A stretch of 64,000 nucleotides of DNA from Polyangiaceae bacterium (lineage in GTDB: Bacteria > Myxococcota_A > Polyangia > Polyangiales > Polyangiaceae), in NCBI GenBank assembly GCA_013361525.1, contig JABFXY010000006.1, positions 226,582 to 290,581 of the forward strand. The letters are read 5' to 3'. The notes under the pieces are model-generated. The model saw only the letters and a program-made list of their open reading frames with translations, was not told the origin of the DNA and did not search any database. Position 1 is the first letter of the stretch, and every line of letters starts with the position of its first letter. Below are positions 50,831 to 58,300 of the stretch, piece by piece. The translations under genes were made by a program, and so were the position numbers.

Positions 50831-51153
50831 ATGACGACGCTGCTGATCTGGCTGATTGCGTTCACGGTGCGCGCCATCGCCGACATCCTTTCCGCCTTAC
50901 AGGCAAGGCCGGCTACAAGCGTCTCGAGTGGTGGCAGGGCGGGCTGGCGCACAAAGGCAAGTACCTCGAGTGGAAATGGCTCCTTCTGTCCGGGACCATT
51001 ACGCTGGTGACGTGCGCCATCGCCCCCGTTATCGAGCTCTTCTCGCTCCCCTTCGGCTGGGGCTGGCTATGGGTTGTCGGGGCCGTCGTCGAAGTCTTGA
51101 TCGTTGCGACGAAGGTGCGAAACGACGACCCGACCCGCCCCATCGAGCGCTGA
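50831..51153 (+). pseudogene. Small membrane-protein gene with a single-base frameshift
   Basis: From the ATG at 50831 the protein reads MTTLLIWLIAFTVRAIADIL and then turns into an implausible frame. Shifting by one base near 50890 continues it as FRLTGKAGYKRLEWWQG and onward to LSGTITLVTCAIAPVIEL, a second transmembrane segment GWGWLWVVGAVVEVLIVATK, and the stop at 51153. The junction falls at a TTT run (50889-50891); one extra T restores a single ~108-residue protein. So either a base was lost (sequence error or real mutation) or expression depends on slippage. No family was recognised. Confidence 0.75.
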
Positions 51154-51181
51154 TGGTTCATGCGCGCTCGAGCGGCTCGGA

Positions 51182-51832
51182 TTATTCCCGCACGTCGGCG
51201 ACCACCGCGACGGCGCCTGCGTGACGTTCGTCGACCGCGACGTCCGCGACCTTGACGGGGGGAAACCCTGGGACGCGCACGACGAGCGGCGCGCCCGGCT
51301 CCGCGAACCCGATATCCACACGCGTCGCCTCGAGGCTGAAGCCTGTGCCCCACGCCTTCAGCACGGCCTCCTTGCGCGCCCATAGCCGATAGAACGCTGC
51401 GCGCCGATGCTCGACCGGCAAGCAGCCGAGCGCATTCAGCTCGCTCGATGTGAATACGGAAGGCGCGATGTCCATGATTTCGAGATCCGGCTGCACGAGC
51501 TCGACGTCGACACCGACCTCGCGACCGCGCGCAATCGCGACGAGCACCCAGTCGCCCGAATGCGAGACGTTGAATCGCCAGTCGTCAGCGTCCACAATCG
51601 CCGGTTTTCCGTGGGGCCCCTCGCAGAAGGCGAGCGTCTTCGCATCGCGTTGGAGGTGCTCGCCGACGAGCCGACGAGCGAGGCCCCTCGCCGCCGTGAA
51701 CCGATCGCTGTCTGCTCGGAACCGAAATTCTCCGGCACGCGCCACCTCTGCGTCATTCAACAGGCTGGACCATACGAGCGCGTCGGCGACGCGCTCGCGA
51801 TGGACTTCACAGTCGACGAGGTGGACAAGCAT
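51182..51832 (-). CDS. 4'-phosphopantetheinyl transferase (Sfp-type)
   Basis: A 216-residue enzyme that loads phosphopantetheine from CoA onto carrier proteins. Conserved segments: GKPAIVDADDWRFNVSHSGDWVLVAIA, GVDVELVQPD (metal-binding Asp/Glu) and FYRLWARKEAVLKAWGTGF, the signature of the superfamily. The N-terminal part (about 1-70) matches the Sfp/AcpT group in length. There is no carrier protein or synthase gene in the window, so it probably serves polyketide or nonribosomal peptide clusters elsewhere. It is divergent from the YkgJ-type gene. Confidence 0.93.
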   Translation of the reverse strand: MLVHLVDCEVHRERVADALVWSSLLNDAEVARAGEFRFRADSDRFTAARGLARRLVGEHLQRDAKTLAFCEGPHGKPAIVDADDWRFNVSHSGDWVLVAIARGREVGVDVELVQPDLEIMDIAPSVFTSSELNALGCLPVEHRRAAFYRLWARKEAVLKAWGTGFSLEATRVDIGFAEPGAPLVVRVPGFPPVKVADVAVDERHAGAVAVVADVRE

Positions 51833-51920
51833 TGAACGGTCGCCAACGTGGACAACCCGAGGCTACCTCGGCGGCGGTGAGATGCACACACCACCTTTCC
51901 GTTGCGCTCGAGCCCCCAGA

Positions 51921-52445
51921 ATGGGAAGCCTCCGGCGGATGAGCCGGGCACGACCGCTACCCATTCTGGATGCCGAGATCGACGAGCGCGTGCGTGCGAC
52001 CCGCGACGCGCATCCGTATTGGCCGTGCTCGAAAGGGTGTGATCTCTGCTGCCGATCGCTCCCTTTCTTGCCGGTGATGACGGGTGAGGAATGGGGGCGC
52101 GTGCGCGACGCGCTCCTCGCCTTGCCGGACGCGGAGCGCGCAGACGTCGTCGACCGCACGCGACGCGCGCCGGAACGGGGGCCGCTCGCGTGCCCGATAC
52201 TAGATGAAGCAAAGGGCGCGTGCCGGATCTACCAGGCGCGGCCGATCGCGTGTCGGACGTACGGCTTCTACACCGAGCGCGACGCCGGACTACATTGCGA
52301 ACGTGTCACGCGCGCGATCGAGGAGCACGCGAACGACGAACCCATTTTGTGGGGCAATGGCGAAGCCATTCATCATCGGATGCATGATCTCGGCGAGCCT
52401 GTCTCGTTGCGCACTTGGCTCGAGCACCTCGCGCAAACGGACTAA
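51921..52445 (+). CDS. YkgJ-type cysteine-cluster protein
   Basis: A 174-residue protein; the start may be 51921 or the ATG at 51939, and neither has a clear ribosome binding site. The cluster CSKGCDLCCRSLPFLP gives the CxxxCxxCC motif of the YkgJ/DUF zinc- or iron-binding family, and CPILDEAKGACRIYQARPIACRTYGFYTERDAGLHC supplies further Cys residues. Such proteins are thought to bind Fe-S or zinc and are of unknown function. It converges on the AHSA1 gene (stop 52445 against 52442, overlap of 4 bp). Confidence 0.85.
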   Translation: MGSLRRMSRARPLPILDAEIDERVRATRDAHPYWPCSKGCDLCCRSLPFLPVMTGEEWGRVRDALLALPDAERADVVDRTRRAPERGPLACPILDEAKGACRIYQARPIACRTYGFYTERDAGLHCERVTRAIEEHANDEPILWGNGEAIHHRMHDLGEPVSLRTWLEHLAQTD

Positions 52446-52912
52446 GCCGCAGTATCGGAGCGCTCGGTCTCTCTGGGATTGGGCGCGCCTTTGCCAGTCG
52501 TAATCAAGTCCCGCAGGCTGCTGTTGATGTAGAAGCTCCAGGCTTTCGAGCAAACGTCGAAGCATTGATGCTCCGAGACGAGGCCGACATGCGTAAATTG
52601 GAGCTGCGTCTCGTCGCCGATGCGCGTAATTTCGAAATGGATCTCGGTGTCTTTCCACTCCGCCTGATCGGTCGTGAAGCTGAAGTAGTTGTCCAAGACG
52701 CGCCAGACGACCTTCTTCCCCGGGACGACCTCGGTCAGCCTCATCCTGCAACGGTGCAAGTCCGTTCGGCGATAGGCAAACTCGTCGCCGAGGTCGTTGG
52801 TGTTGCCCTGAATCTCCTCGGACCACCAACCGCGGACGTTCCCGACGGCGTCGAAGACTTCTTTGGGGCTCTGCTCCACCGAAAACGTAGTCGTAAAGCT
52901 TCGTTCGTTCAT
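52442..52912 (-). CDS. AHSA1/SRPBCC domain protein
   Basis: A 156-residue protein starting at the ATG at 52912 because GGAGAG precedes it; an ATG at 52924 is possible. FSVEQSPKEVFDAVGNVRGWWSEEIQGNTNDLGDEFAYR, then VPGKKVVWRVLDNYFSFTTDQAEWKDTEIHFEITRIGDETQLQFTHVGL, match the AHSA1-like SRPBCC fold that binds hydrophobic ligands. It lies 19 bp after the ECF sigma gene and is probably co-transcribed. ECF sigma and AHSA1 proteins are commonly neighbours in stress or detoxification operons. Confidence 0.9.
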   Translation of the reverse strand: MNERSFTTTFSVEQSPKEVFDAVGNVRGWWSEEIQGNTNDLGDEFAYRRTDLHRCRMRLTEVVPGKKVVWRVLDNYFSFTTDQAEWKDTEIHFEITRIGDETQLQFTHVGLVSEHQCFDVCSKAWSFYINSSLRDLITTGKGAPNPRETERSDTAA

Positions 52913-52930
52913 CGCTCTCTCCATTGATCG

Positions 52931-53845
52931 TCAATCCATCTTCGAAAAACGCGCGCCCTCGGCGATATACGGCACGTAGCGAAAATCTCGAATGTTCGCG
53001 ACGAGTCCATCCTTCCACTCGAGGAGGATGTAGTAGGCCGGCGTCGCGCTGAACGCGGGCCGGAAGATCGCAATCGCCGCAACACCAGAGACGTAACCCG
53101 GCTCGGCGCGAAGGTTCTCTTCGTCGATGAGCGTGGAATATCGCGTCGAGTAGCCAGCCGCAGCGGCAGACCGCTTGGGCAGCCGCGACACCAGGTCCAG
53201 CTGCGCCTCCTCCGCGAGGAGAGAGCGCAAAGCATCCCAGTCTCGCGCATTGAAGACATCCGCATAACGCTTGAGGCTGGCACGCTCCTGCACCGAGATC
53301 TCCGTGGCGGGCCCGCTAGGGGCGGAATTCGTCGCCTCGATATTCGCACGCGCTCGAAACAGCGCGGCCTTCACGGAGGCGATCGTCGTACCCATGATCT
53401 CCGCCGTTTCTGCGAGCGAGAACCCGAGCACGTCCTTGAGCACCAGTGCGCTCCGCTGCAAGGTCGGGAGCGTCACAAAAACCGTGAGCGCTGCTTCGAG
53501 CAGCATATCGTCCGCGCCCTCGTCGCCGGCGTCCGCGGAATCCGGCACGTCTGCGACGATATCGACGTTCTTGCGTTCGTATCGCTTCAGGAAATCCATG
53601 GCCGTGTTGTGGGCTATCCGAAACATCCATGGTTCGAACGGCGGCAGATCCGTCATCCCGTCGAGCGCGTGAAAAGCCTTCGCGAGCGATTCTTGGACGA
53701 TATCCTCGCCGTCGAAAACCGAGCCCGTCATGCGCGCGCAATACCGGAATAGACGCGGGCGCACCGCCGCCGCGGCTTCCGCGAAGCGCCGTCGCGTCTC
53801 CGCGTCGTCGGGCATCGTCGTGCTCGGAGGGTCCTTCTTCGTCAT
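52931..53845 (-). CDS. ECF sigma factor with SnoaL-like C-terminal domain
   Basis: A 304-residue sigma-70-family (ECF) regulator. Region 2 (RPRLFRYCARMTGSVFDGEDIVQESLAKAFHAL, FEPWMFRIAHNTAMDFLKR) and region 4 (TLPTLQRSALVLKDVLGFSLAETAEIMGTTIASVKAALFRARANI) are complete. A SnoaL/NTF2-like domain of ~110 residues follows (SLKRYADVFNARDWDALRSLLAEEAQLDL ... AYYILLEWKDGLVANIRDFRYVPYI), as in SigJ-type ECF groups where it replaces the anti-sigma control. The start overlaps the SDR stop as ATGA. It likely responds to a ligand bound by the C-terminal domain. Confidence 0.92.
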   Translation of the reverse strand: MTKKDPPSTTMPDDAETRRRFAEAAAAVRPRLFRYCARMTGSVFDGEDIVQESLAKAFHALDGMTDLPPFEPWMFRIAHNTAMDFLKRYERKNVDIVADVPDSADAGDEGADDMLLEAALTVFVTLPTLQRSALVLKDVLGFSLAETAEIMGTTIASVKAALFRARANIEATNSAPSGPATEISVQERASLKRYADVFNARDWDALRSLLAEEAQLDLVSRLPKRSAAAAGYSTRYSTLIDEENLRAEPGYVSGVAAIAIFRPAFSATPAYYILLEWKDGLVANIRDFRYVPYIAEGARFSKMD

Positions 53846-54597
53846 GCCAGCGCCTCGGCGCCCTTCGCCGTCAAGCGAATCGCCGTCACGCCCGGCTCGA
53901 ATTCACCACGAAGCCCTTTGAGAATCGCCGTCGCCACGGTCTCGGGATACATCGGCGCATCGAACCACGTTCGCATCACCTCGGCACCGGAGATCCCTTT
54001 GCGGTTGCCATAGGCCTCCGACGCGAGCGCACCGATGCGCGTGCCCTCGATGAACTGCTGCGGCACCAGGGCGAGGAAACGGATGCCGAGCTTCCGAGTG
54101 TCCGAGAGCTCTTGTCCGTACCGAGCGAGGAACCATTGCATTCGCTTCGCGCCCGCGTACCCACCCGACAGCGACGACCCCGTGATCGCTGCGCCGCTCG
54201 AGACGACGACGACGGCGCTCCCCGACCGGAGCGGCACCGTGATCGCCGCCTTCACGAAGTGAAAGGCGGCCTGCGCGTCCGACTCCCAAGGCGCGTTGAA
54301 CGACTCCCACGTCTGTTCGTCGAGCGGCGCCATCCGCGGCACCGCGCCGCCCGCGAGCACGACGAGGTCGGGCTTCAGCTCACGAAGCAAGCGATCGGCG
54401 AGTGCCGGCTCGGACGCGTCCCCGCGCACCGTCTCCAACCCGAAGCCAACTTCCGACCGCAAACGCTCGAGCCCTTCGGCGCCGCGGGCAATGGCCGTGA
54501 CACGAACCCCAGCGGAAACGAGCGCCTTCGCCGCCGCCTTGCCGACGCCGGACGACGCGCCGACGACGATCGCCGTCTTTCCCTGCAATGTATCCAT
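53842..54597 (-). CDS. Short-chain dehydrogenase/reductase
   Basis: A 251-residue SDR: IVVGASSGVGKAAAKALVSAG (NAD(P) binding), VVLAGGAVPRM (in place of NNAG), VVVSSGAAI (catalytic Ser region) and GGYAGAKRM (YxxxK). Complete length. It should reduce or oxidise a carbonyl/alcohol. It is coupled to the ECF sigma gene by an ATGA overlap, so it is probably the enzyme whose operon the sigma factor controls, or vice versa. The NmrA-type gene lies 75 bp upstream on the same strand. Confidence 0.92.
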   Translation of the reverse strand: MDTLQGKTAIVVGASSGVGKAAAKALVSAGVRVTAIARGAEGLERLRSEVGFGLETVRGDASEPALADRLLRELKPDLVVLAGGAVPRMAPLDEQTWESFNAPWESDAQAAFHFVKAAITVPLRSGSAVVVVSSGAAITGSSLSGGYAGAKRMQWFLARYGQELSDTRKLGIRFLALVPQQFIEGTRIGALASEAYGNRKGISGAEVMRTWFDAPMYPETVATAILKGLRGEFEPGVTAIRLTAKGAEALA

Positions 54598-54672
54598 CGG
54601 ACTCTTGCTCCTTCACATGTAGGAACGAGCGAGGGGGGTTCGAAGGATGCGGGGGGCTGGAAAAAAGACATC

Positions 54673-55518
54673 TCACCGAAACACAGCGGCATTCTCCGCC
54701 AAGAACACGTCCAAACCGCGCGCCGGCCGCCCCGAGATCTCCTCCACGGCGGGCGTCACATGCGCCGCGTCGCCGCTCGAGAACACGACCATCAACCGCA
54801 CCATCATCTCGGCGAACGGCGGAGGCATCCCATTGGACTTCAGCACCTCGACCATCTGTTCGGGGGGAAGGTCGACGTAGGTCACGAGTTTGCCGAGCAC
54901 GGCCGATAGCTTCTCGGCGATAGCGGCGAACGACAGGGCCTCGGGACCGCTGAGCGTATAGGTCGCCCCCTCATGACGGTCGCTGAGCAATAGCTCCGCA
55001 GCGCAGGCGGCGATGTCTTCGGCGTCGATGAACGAGATGCGGCCGTTCTTGTATGCGCCATAGATTTTGCTCTCGCTACGAACGATTGTCGCATTGCGGA
55101 GGAGGTTCTGCATGAACGTGCCAGGACGGAGCACCGCCCACGAGAGGCCCGCCTCTGCGAGGAGCTTTTCGGTGAGGCCGTGCGACCGCGCAATGGGCAT
55201 TTGCGAGCTCGCATCGGCTCCGCGGGACGAGATTTTGACGATGCGGCGAACGCCCGCGCGGCGCGCGGCTTCGATCGCGGCCGTTTGATGGCGAAGGAGG
55301 ATTTCGCCCCCTGGGCTGTTGAGGAACAGGGTGTCGATCCCTTCCATCGCGGCGACGAGGCTCGTCGGCTCGTCGAAATCTCCGAGGCGGTAATCACATC
55401 CGAGCGCGGCGCCTTTGGCCTCGCTTCGCACCATGGCCTTGAACGGCGCCCCTCGGCCCTGGAGGTGCTTGGAAAGGTGGCGTCCGATCGTGCCGGTGGC
55501 ACCGGTGACGAGGATCAT
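54673..55518 (-). CDS. NmrA-type NAD(P)-binding protein
   Basis: A 281-residue atypical SDR/NmrA protein: ILVTGATGTIGRHLSKHLQGRG, CDYRLGDFDEPTSLVAAMEGIDTLFLNSP, and INFIDAEDIAACAAELL-like segment ISFIDAEDIAACAAELL. No classical YxxxK active site, as in NmrA and NAD(P)H-binding proteins that sense redox or reduce quinones. Divergent from the TetR gene, whose operator lies between them. It heads the minus-strand group NmrA-SDR-sigma-AHSA1, although a 75-bp gap separates it from the SDR gene. Confidence 0.88.
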   Translation of the reverse strand: MILVTGATGTIGRHLSKHLQGRGAPFKAMVRSEAKGAALGCDYRLGDFDEPTSLVAAMEGIDTLFLNSPGGEILLRHQTAAIEAARRAGVRRIVKISSRGADASSQMPIARSHGLTEKLLAEAGLSWAVLRPGTFMQNLLRNATIVRSESKIYGAYKNGRISFIDAEDIAACAAELLLSDRHEGATYTLSGPEALSFAAIAEKLSAVLGKLVTYVDLPPEQMVEVLKSNGMPPPFAEMMVRLMVVFSSGDAAHVTPAVEEISGRPARGLDVFLAENAAVFR

Positions 55519-55578
55519 GTTCGTGGTTCCTTTCGGCCGGCGGGGTCGTTTCCCGCGGGCCGGTGGAATCTAGTGGCC

Positions 55579-55605
55579 AAAAACTTTCAGTCAATGTAAG
55601 TTTTT
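55579..55605. promoter_or_regulatory. Candidate TetR operator
   Basis: AAAAACTT (55579-55586) and AAGTTTTT (55598-55605) are a perfect 8-bp inverted repeat with an 11-nt spacer, lying between the divergent NmrA-type gene (start 55518) and the TetR gene (start 55615). Position next to the regulator start and size match TetR-type autoregulatory sites that control both directions. Confidence 0.8.
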
Positions 55606-55614
55606 ATTCGGTGA

Positions 55615-56253
55615 ATGATGGCGACCGATCTGGGATTGCGTGACCGCAAGAAGGCGGAGACACAGCGCGTGCTCGCTGAAGCGGCGTTGCGCCTGTTCGC
55701 GGAGCGCGGCTTCGACGCCGTGACGGTGGCGGACATCGCCGCGGAGGTGAACGTCTCGGCGAAGACGGTGTTCAACTACTTCCCCACGAAGGAAGATTTG
55801 GTGCTTCGCGGCGGCGAAGAGCACGATGGCTCGCTTCTCCTCGCGATCGAATCGCGCGCCGCTGGTGAATCGATCCTCGATGCAGCGCGCAGGCACACGC
55901 TCGAGACGTTTCGACGCATGCGCGAGGTGCCGGCGGCGCGGCGGGATGCCTTTCGAAAGGTGCTGCAGAGCGCGCCGAGCGTGCAGGCGCGTTGGCGCGA
56001 GCGGCAACGCGCCTTCGAGCAGGTCGTCGCGGGGGTCCTCGCACGCGAAACCGAGGCACCGAACGACGACCCCTTCCCTTACGTTGCAGCCGGGCTCCTG
56101 AGCCACCTCGGGCGCCTCGCCTATTACGACGTCATCGGCTGGCCCGACGGCCGGCGGCGTAGCGCACAGAAGACGGAGGAGGCGATCGAGGACGCGTTCG
56201 CGCGTATCGCCGAAGGCTTCGGCAGCTACGGCGTCCGGCCGAAGAAGCGCTGA
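55615..56253 (+). CDS. TetR-family transcriptional regulator
   Basis: A 212-residue regulator. The N-terminal helix-turn-helix is typical: VLAEAALRLFAERGFDAVTVADIAAEVNVSAKTVFNYFPTKEDLVL. The C-terminal ligand-binding domain is all-helical. It starts at either of two adjacent ATGs (55615/55618). It probably represses the divergent NmrA-type gene through the operator between them. The inducer is unknown; NAD(P)-binding partner genes suggest an electrophile or redox signal. Confidence 0.92.
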   Translation: MMATDLGLRDRKKAETQRVLAEAALRLFAERGFDAVTVADIAAEVNVSAKTVFNYFPTKEDLVLRGGEEHDGSLLLAIESRAAGESILDAARRHTLETFRRMREVPAARRDAFRKVLQSAPSVQARWRERQRAFEQVVAGVLARETEAPNDDPFPYVAAGLLSHLGRLAYYDVIGWPDGRRRSAQKTEEAIEDAFARIAEGFGSYGVRPKKR

Positions 56254-56389
56254 GGCCGAGGCGCTGCGCGTGTCCGGGCCGACACGCGCTTGCGTCGGAA
56301 GCTCCGCACGCGACCCGCAAAACCGGGCAATTCCTCCGGAAATGCCCGCGTTCGGAGTGCGGCACGCGCCCTGCTCGAAGGAGTGCGTG

Positions 56390-58198
56390 ATGCCCGCCCG
56401 TTCGAGTTTGCCTTATCGATCCATCGTTTCCGCCCTCATGGTCGCGGTCACCGTCTCGTCCGGTTGCACCGAGGACGACACGCAGGACGACGACGCGCCA
56501 CCAGCCGCGCCGCCGACCGCCGTCACCTCCGCCGTCGAAACCGCGCCGCAACAGCCCGTGAAGAAGAGCTGGGCGCCGTCGCGAGCGGACTGCTCGACGG
56601 TGCCGGTGTTCGTCGCCGGCGCTTCCGCAGGATCGGTCTGCGCGGAAGATGCCACACGCGAGGGTCTGACGGTGGTCGACCTCGCGGACACGTGGACGCC
56701 GCGCATCTTCTCGCCGAGTGAAGACGGCTCTGCGCCAGCGTACCGCAAGAAGTACCTCGAGCTCGCTTCGCAGCCGAACGCTGATCTCGGCCTACATGGC
56801 ATTCAGCCGACGATGTCGATCCTCGCGACGCGTCTCGCGGACGACAAACGTCGCAAGTGTGAGGCGGCGCTCGATCTCGCACCCATTGGAGAGGATGCAA
56901 AATCGAAAGCCGCCACGGTCGCGATTCAAGGGGAGCTCGTCTGCGAAGGCTTGATGAAGAAGGCCGCCGCCAATGGACGAATGGGACAGTCCACGTTCGG
57001 TGCGCTCGAGATCTTCCGGCGCCGTCATATGATCGTGGGCGCAGGCGTCGATGGCGACACGCTCACGGCGATGTCTCTCGGCGGGGACGAGCGGGCGTTC
57101 CGAGCGCTCCTCCGCGGCCTTCGGGAGCGCGTCGCAGACGCGACCGGGATCATCGAGGACGGCTCGGCCTCCAACCAGCGCGCGACGGTCCAGGGGCGCG
57201 AGCTGGATCTCACGAGCTTCGCACGCTCGTCGGTTGCGCTCGAGAACGGGGCACCCGATCTCCTCGACGCGGCGACCGACGTCGCGGCGCGTGAGCTCGG
57301 CTGGAGCAACCCCGACGCGGCACGGGAATTCATCGCCGCGCGCGGCAAGGATGGGTTCGTCTCGCTGCGCGTCGCGCTCCCGCTTCCGGCGGCGCCCGCG
57401 TACCACAACGCTGCAATGGATCTGCGCGTCGAGATCGACCGCGGCGACGTGTTTTATGAGACGCCCGGCGCCGCGGCTGCGAAGCGCAAGCTGCACGGCG
57501 AGGTGCGACGCCCCGCGTTTGTCGTGTACGCGAAGGACGGCGCACGGGAGATTCCCCTACTGTCTTGGACGACGACCATCGGCGGCTGGAAGAAAGAGCA
57601 GCTCGAGGACGGTGAGATCGCGCTCAAATACAAAGAGAGCGACGTCGGCGACCGCGTGTGGCGCCGCCTCATCGCCGCTCCGGCCTGGATGCCGCCGGAT
57701 TCGACGCCGGACAACGAGCTGGTTCGGGTCGCCGAGGACGGCACGATGACGCTCAAGAGCGACATCTTCCAGCCCGGGTATCGCAATGCGTACGGCCTCG
57801 TGATGCTCATTCACGACGAGGCGCTCGCGAAGGACGACGAGGATCCGAAATGGGCGGACCACGGCATTCGAACGCACGGCTCGGTCGATTACCGATCCAT
57901 CAAGAATGGGACGAGCCACGGCTGCCACCGTCTGTACAATCAGCTCGCATTGCGGCTGAGCGGATTCCTCCTCCAACATCGCAACGCGGTCCGACGGGGA
58001 AACATGCGCGCGGGCTATCACCGCACCATCGAGAAAGACGACCAGACCGTCGAGATCGATATCCCGTCCCGCGGTTACCTGTACGAGCTCGAGCCGCCGG
58101 TGCCGGTGCGCGTCCTGGAAGGCAACGTCGTCGGGGAGTCTCAGAGCCCGCGCACCACCGTCATTCGCCTCGAGCCGCAGGAGCCGAAAAGCACGTGA
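56390..58198 (+). CDS. L,D-transpeptidase (YkuD) lipoprotein
   Basis: A 602-residue lipoprotein starting at the ATG at 56390 with AAGGAG before it. Lipobox SSGC follows the hydrophobic segment. The N-terminal ~300 residues include a peptidoglycan-binding-like helical region (GRMGQSTFGALEIFRRRH). The C-terminal YkuD domain has HGSVDYRSIKNGTSHGCHRLYN, with catalytic Cys512, matching the HxxxxSHGChR signature. It should form 3-3 cross-links or attach proteins to peptidoglycan. A three-way-junction-like structure lies between it and the next gene. Confidence 0.9.
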   Translation: MPARSSLPYRSIVSALMVAVTVSSGCTEDDTQDDDAPPAAPPTAVTSAVETAPQQPVKKSWAPSRADCSTVPVFVAGASAGSVCAEDATREGLTVVDLADTWTPRIFSPSEDGSAPAYRKKYLELASQPNADLGLHGIQPTMSILATRLADDKRRKCEAALDLAPIGEDAKSKAATVAIQGELVCEGLMKKAAANGRMGQSTFGALEIFRRRHMIVGAGVDGDTLTAMSLGGDERAFRALLRGLRERVADATGIIEDGSASNQRATVQGRELDLTSFARSSVALENGAPDLLDAATDVAARELGWSNPDAAREFIAARGKDGFVSLRVALPLPAAPAYHNAAMDLRVEIDRGDVFYETPGAAAAKRKLHGEVRRPAFVVYAKDGAREIPLLSWTTTIGGWKKEQLEDGEIALKYKESDVGDRVWRRLIAAPAWMPPDSTPDNELVRVAEDGTMTLKSDIFQPGYRNAYGLVMLIHDEALAKDDEDPKWADHGIRTHGSVDYRSIKNGTSHGCHRLYNQLALRLSGFLLQHRNAVRRGNMRAGYHRTIEKDDQTVEIDIPSRGYLYELEPPVPVRVLEGNVVGESQSPRTTVIRLEPQEPKST

Positions 58199-58222
58199 CC
58201 GCGGTGTTACCCGATTGACGGC

Positions 58223-58300
58223 TAGGGCGGCTCCGCGCTCATTTTCGGCAGAAGCGCGCTAAATCCGGGCGGCACGCACCTTGCGGTGCGAGCCGCCCTA
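58223..58300 (+). promoter_or_regulatory. Three-way-junction-like inverted repeats ending at a start codon
   Basis: TAGGGCGGCT (58223-58232) pairs with AGCCGCCCTA (58291-58300), whose last base is the A of the ATG at 58300. Inside, CGCGCT (58234-58239) pairs with AGCGCG (58253-58258), and CGCACC (58275-58280) with GGTGCG (58285-58290, loop TTGC). All three helices are perfect. This would fold into a compact three-helix RNA or a cruciform and would occlude the start. No Shine-Dalgarno is visible in it. Confidence 0.65.
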
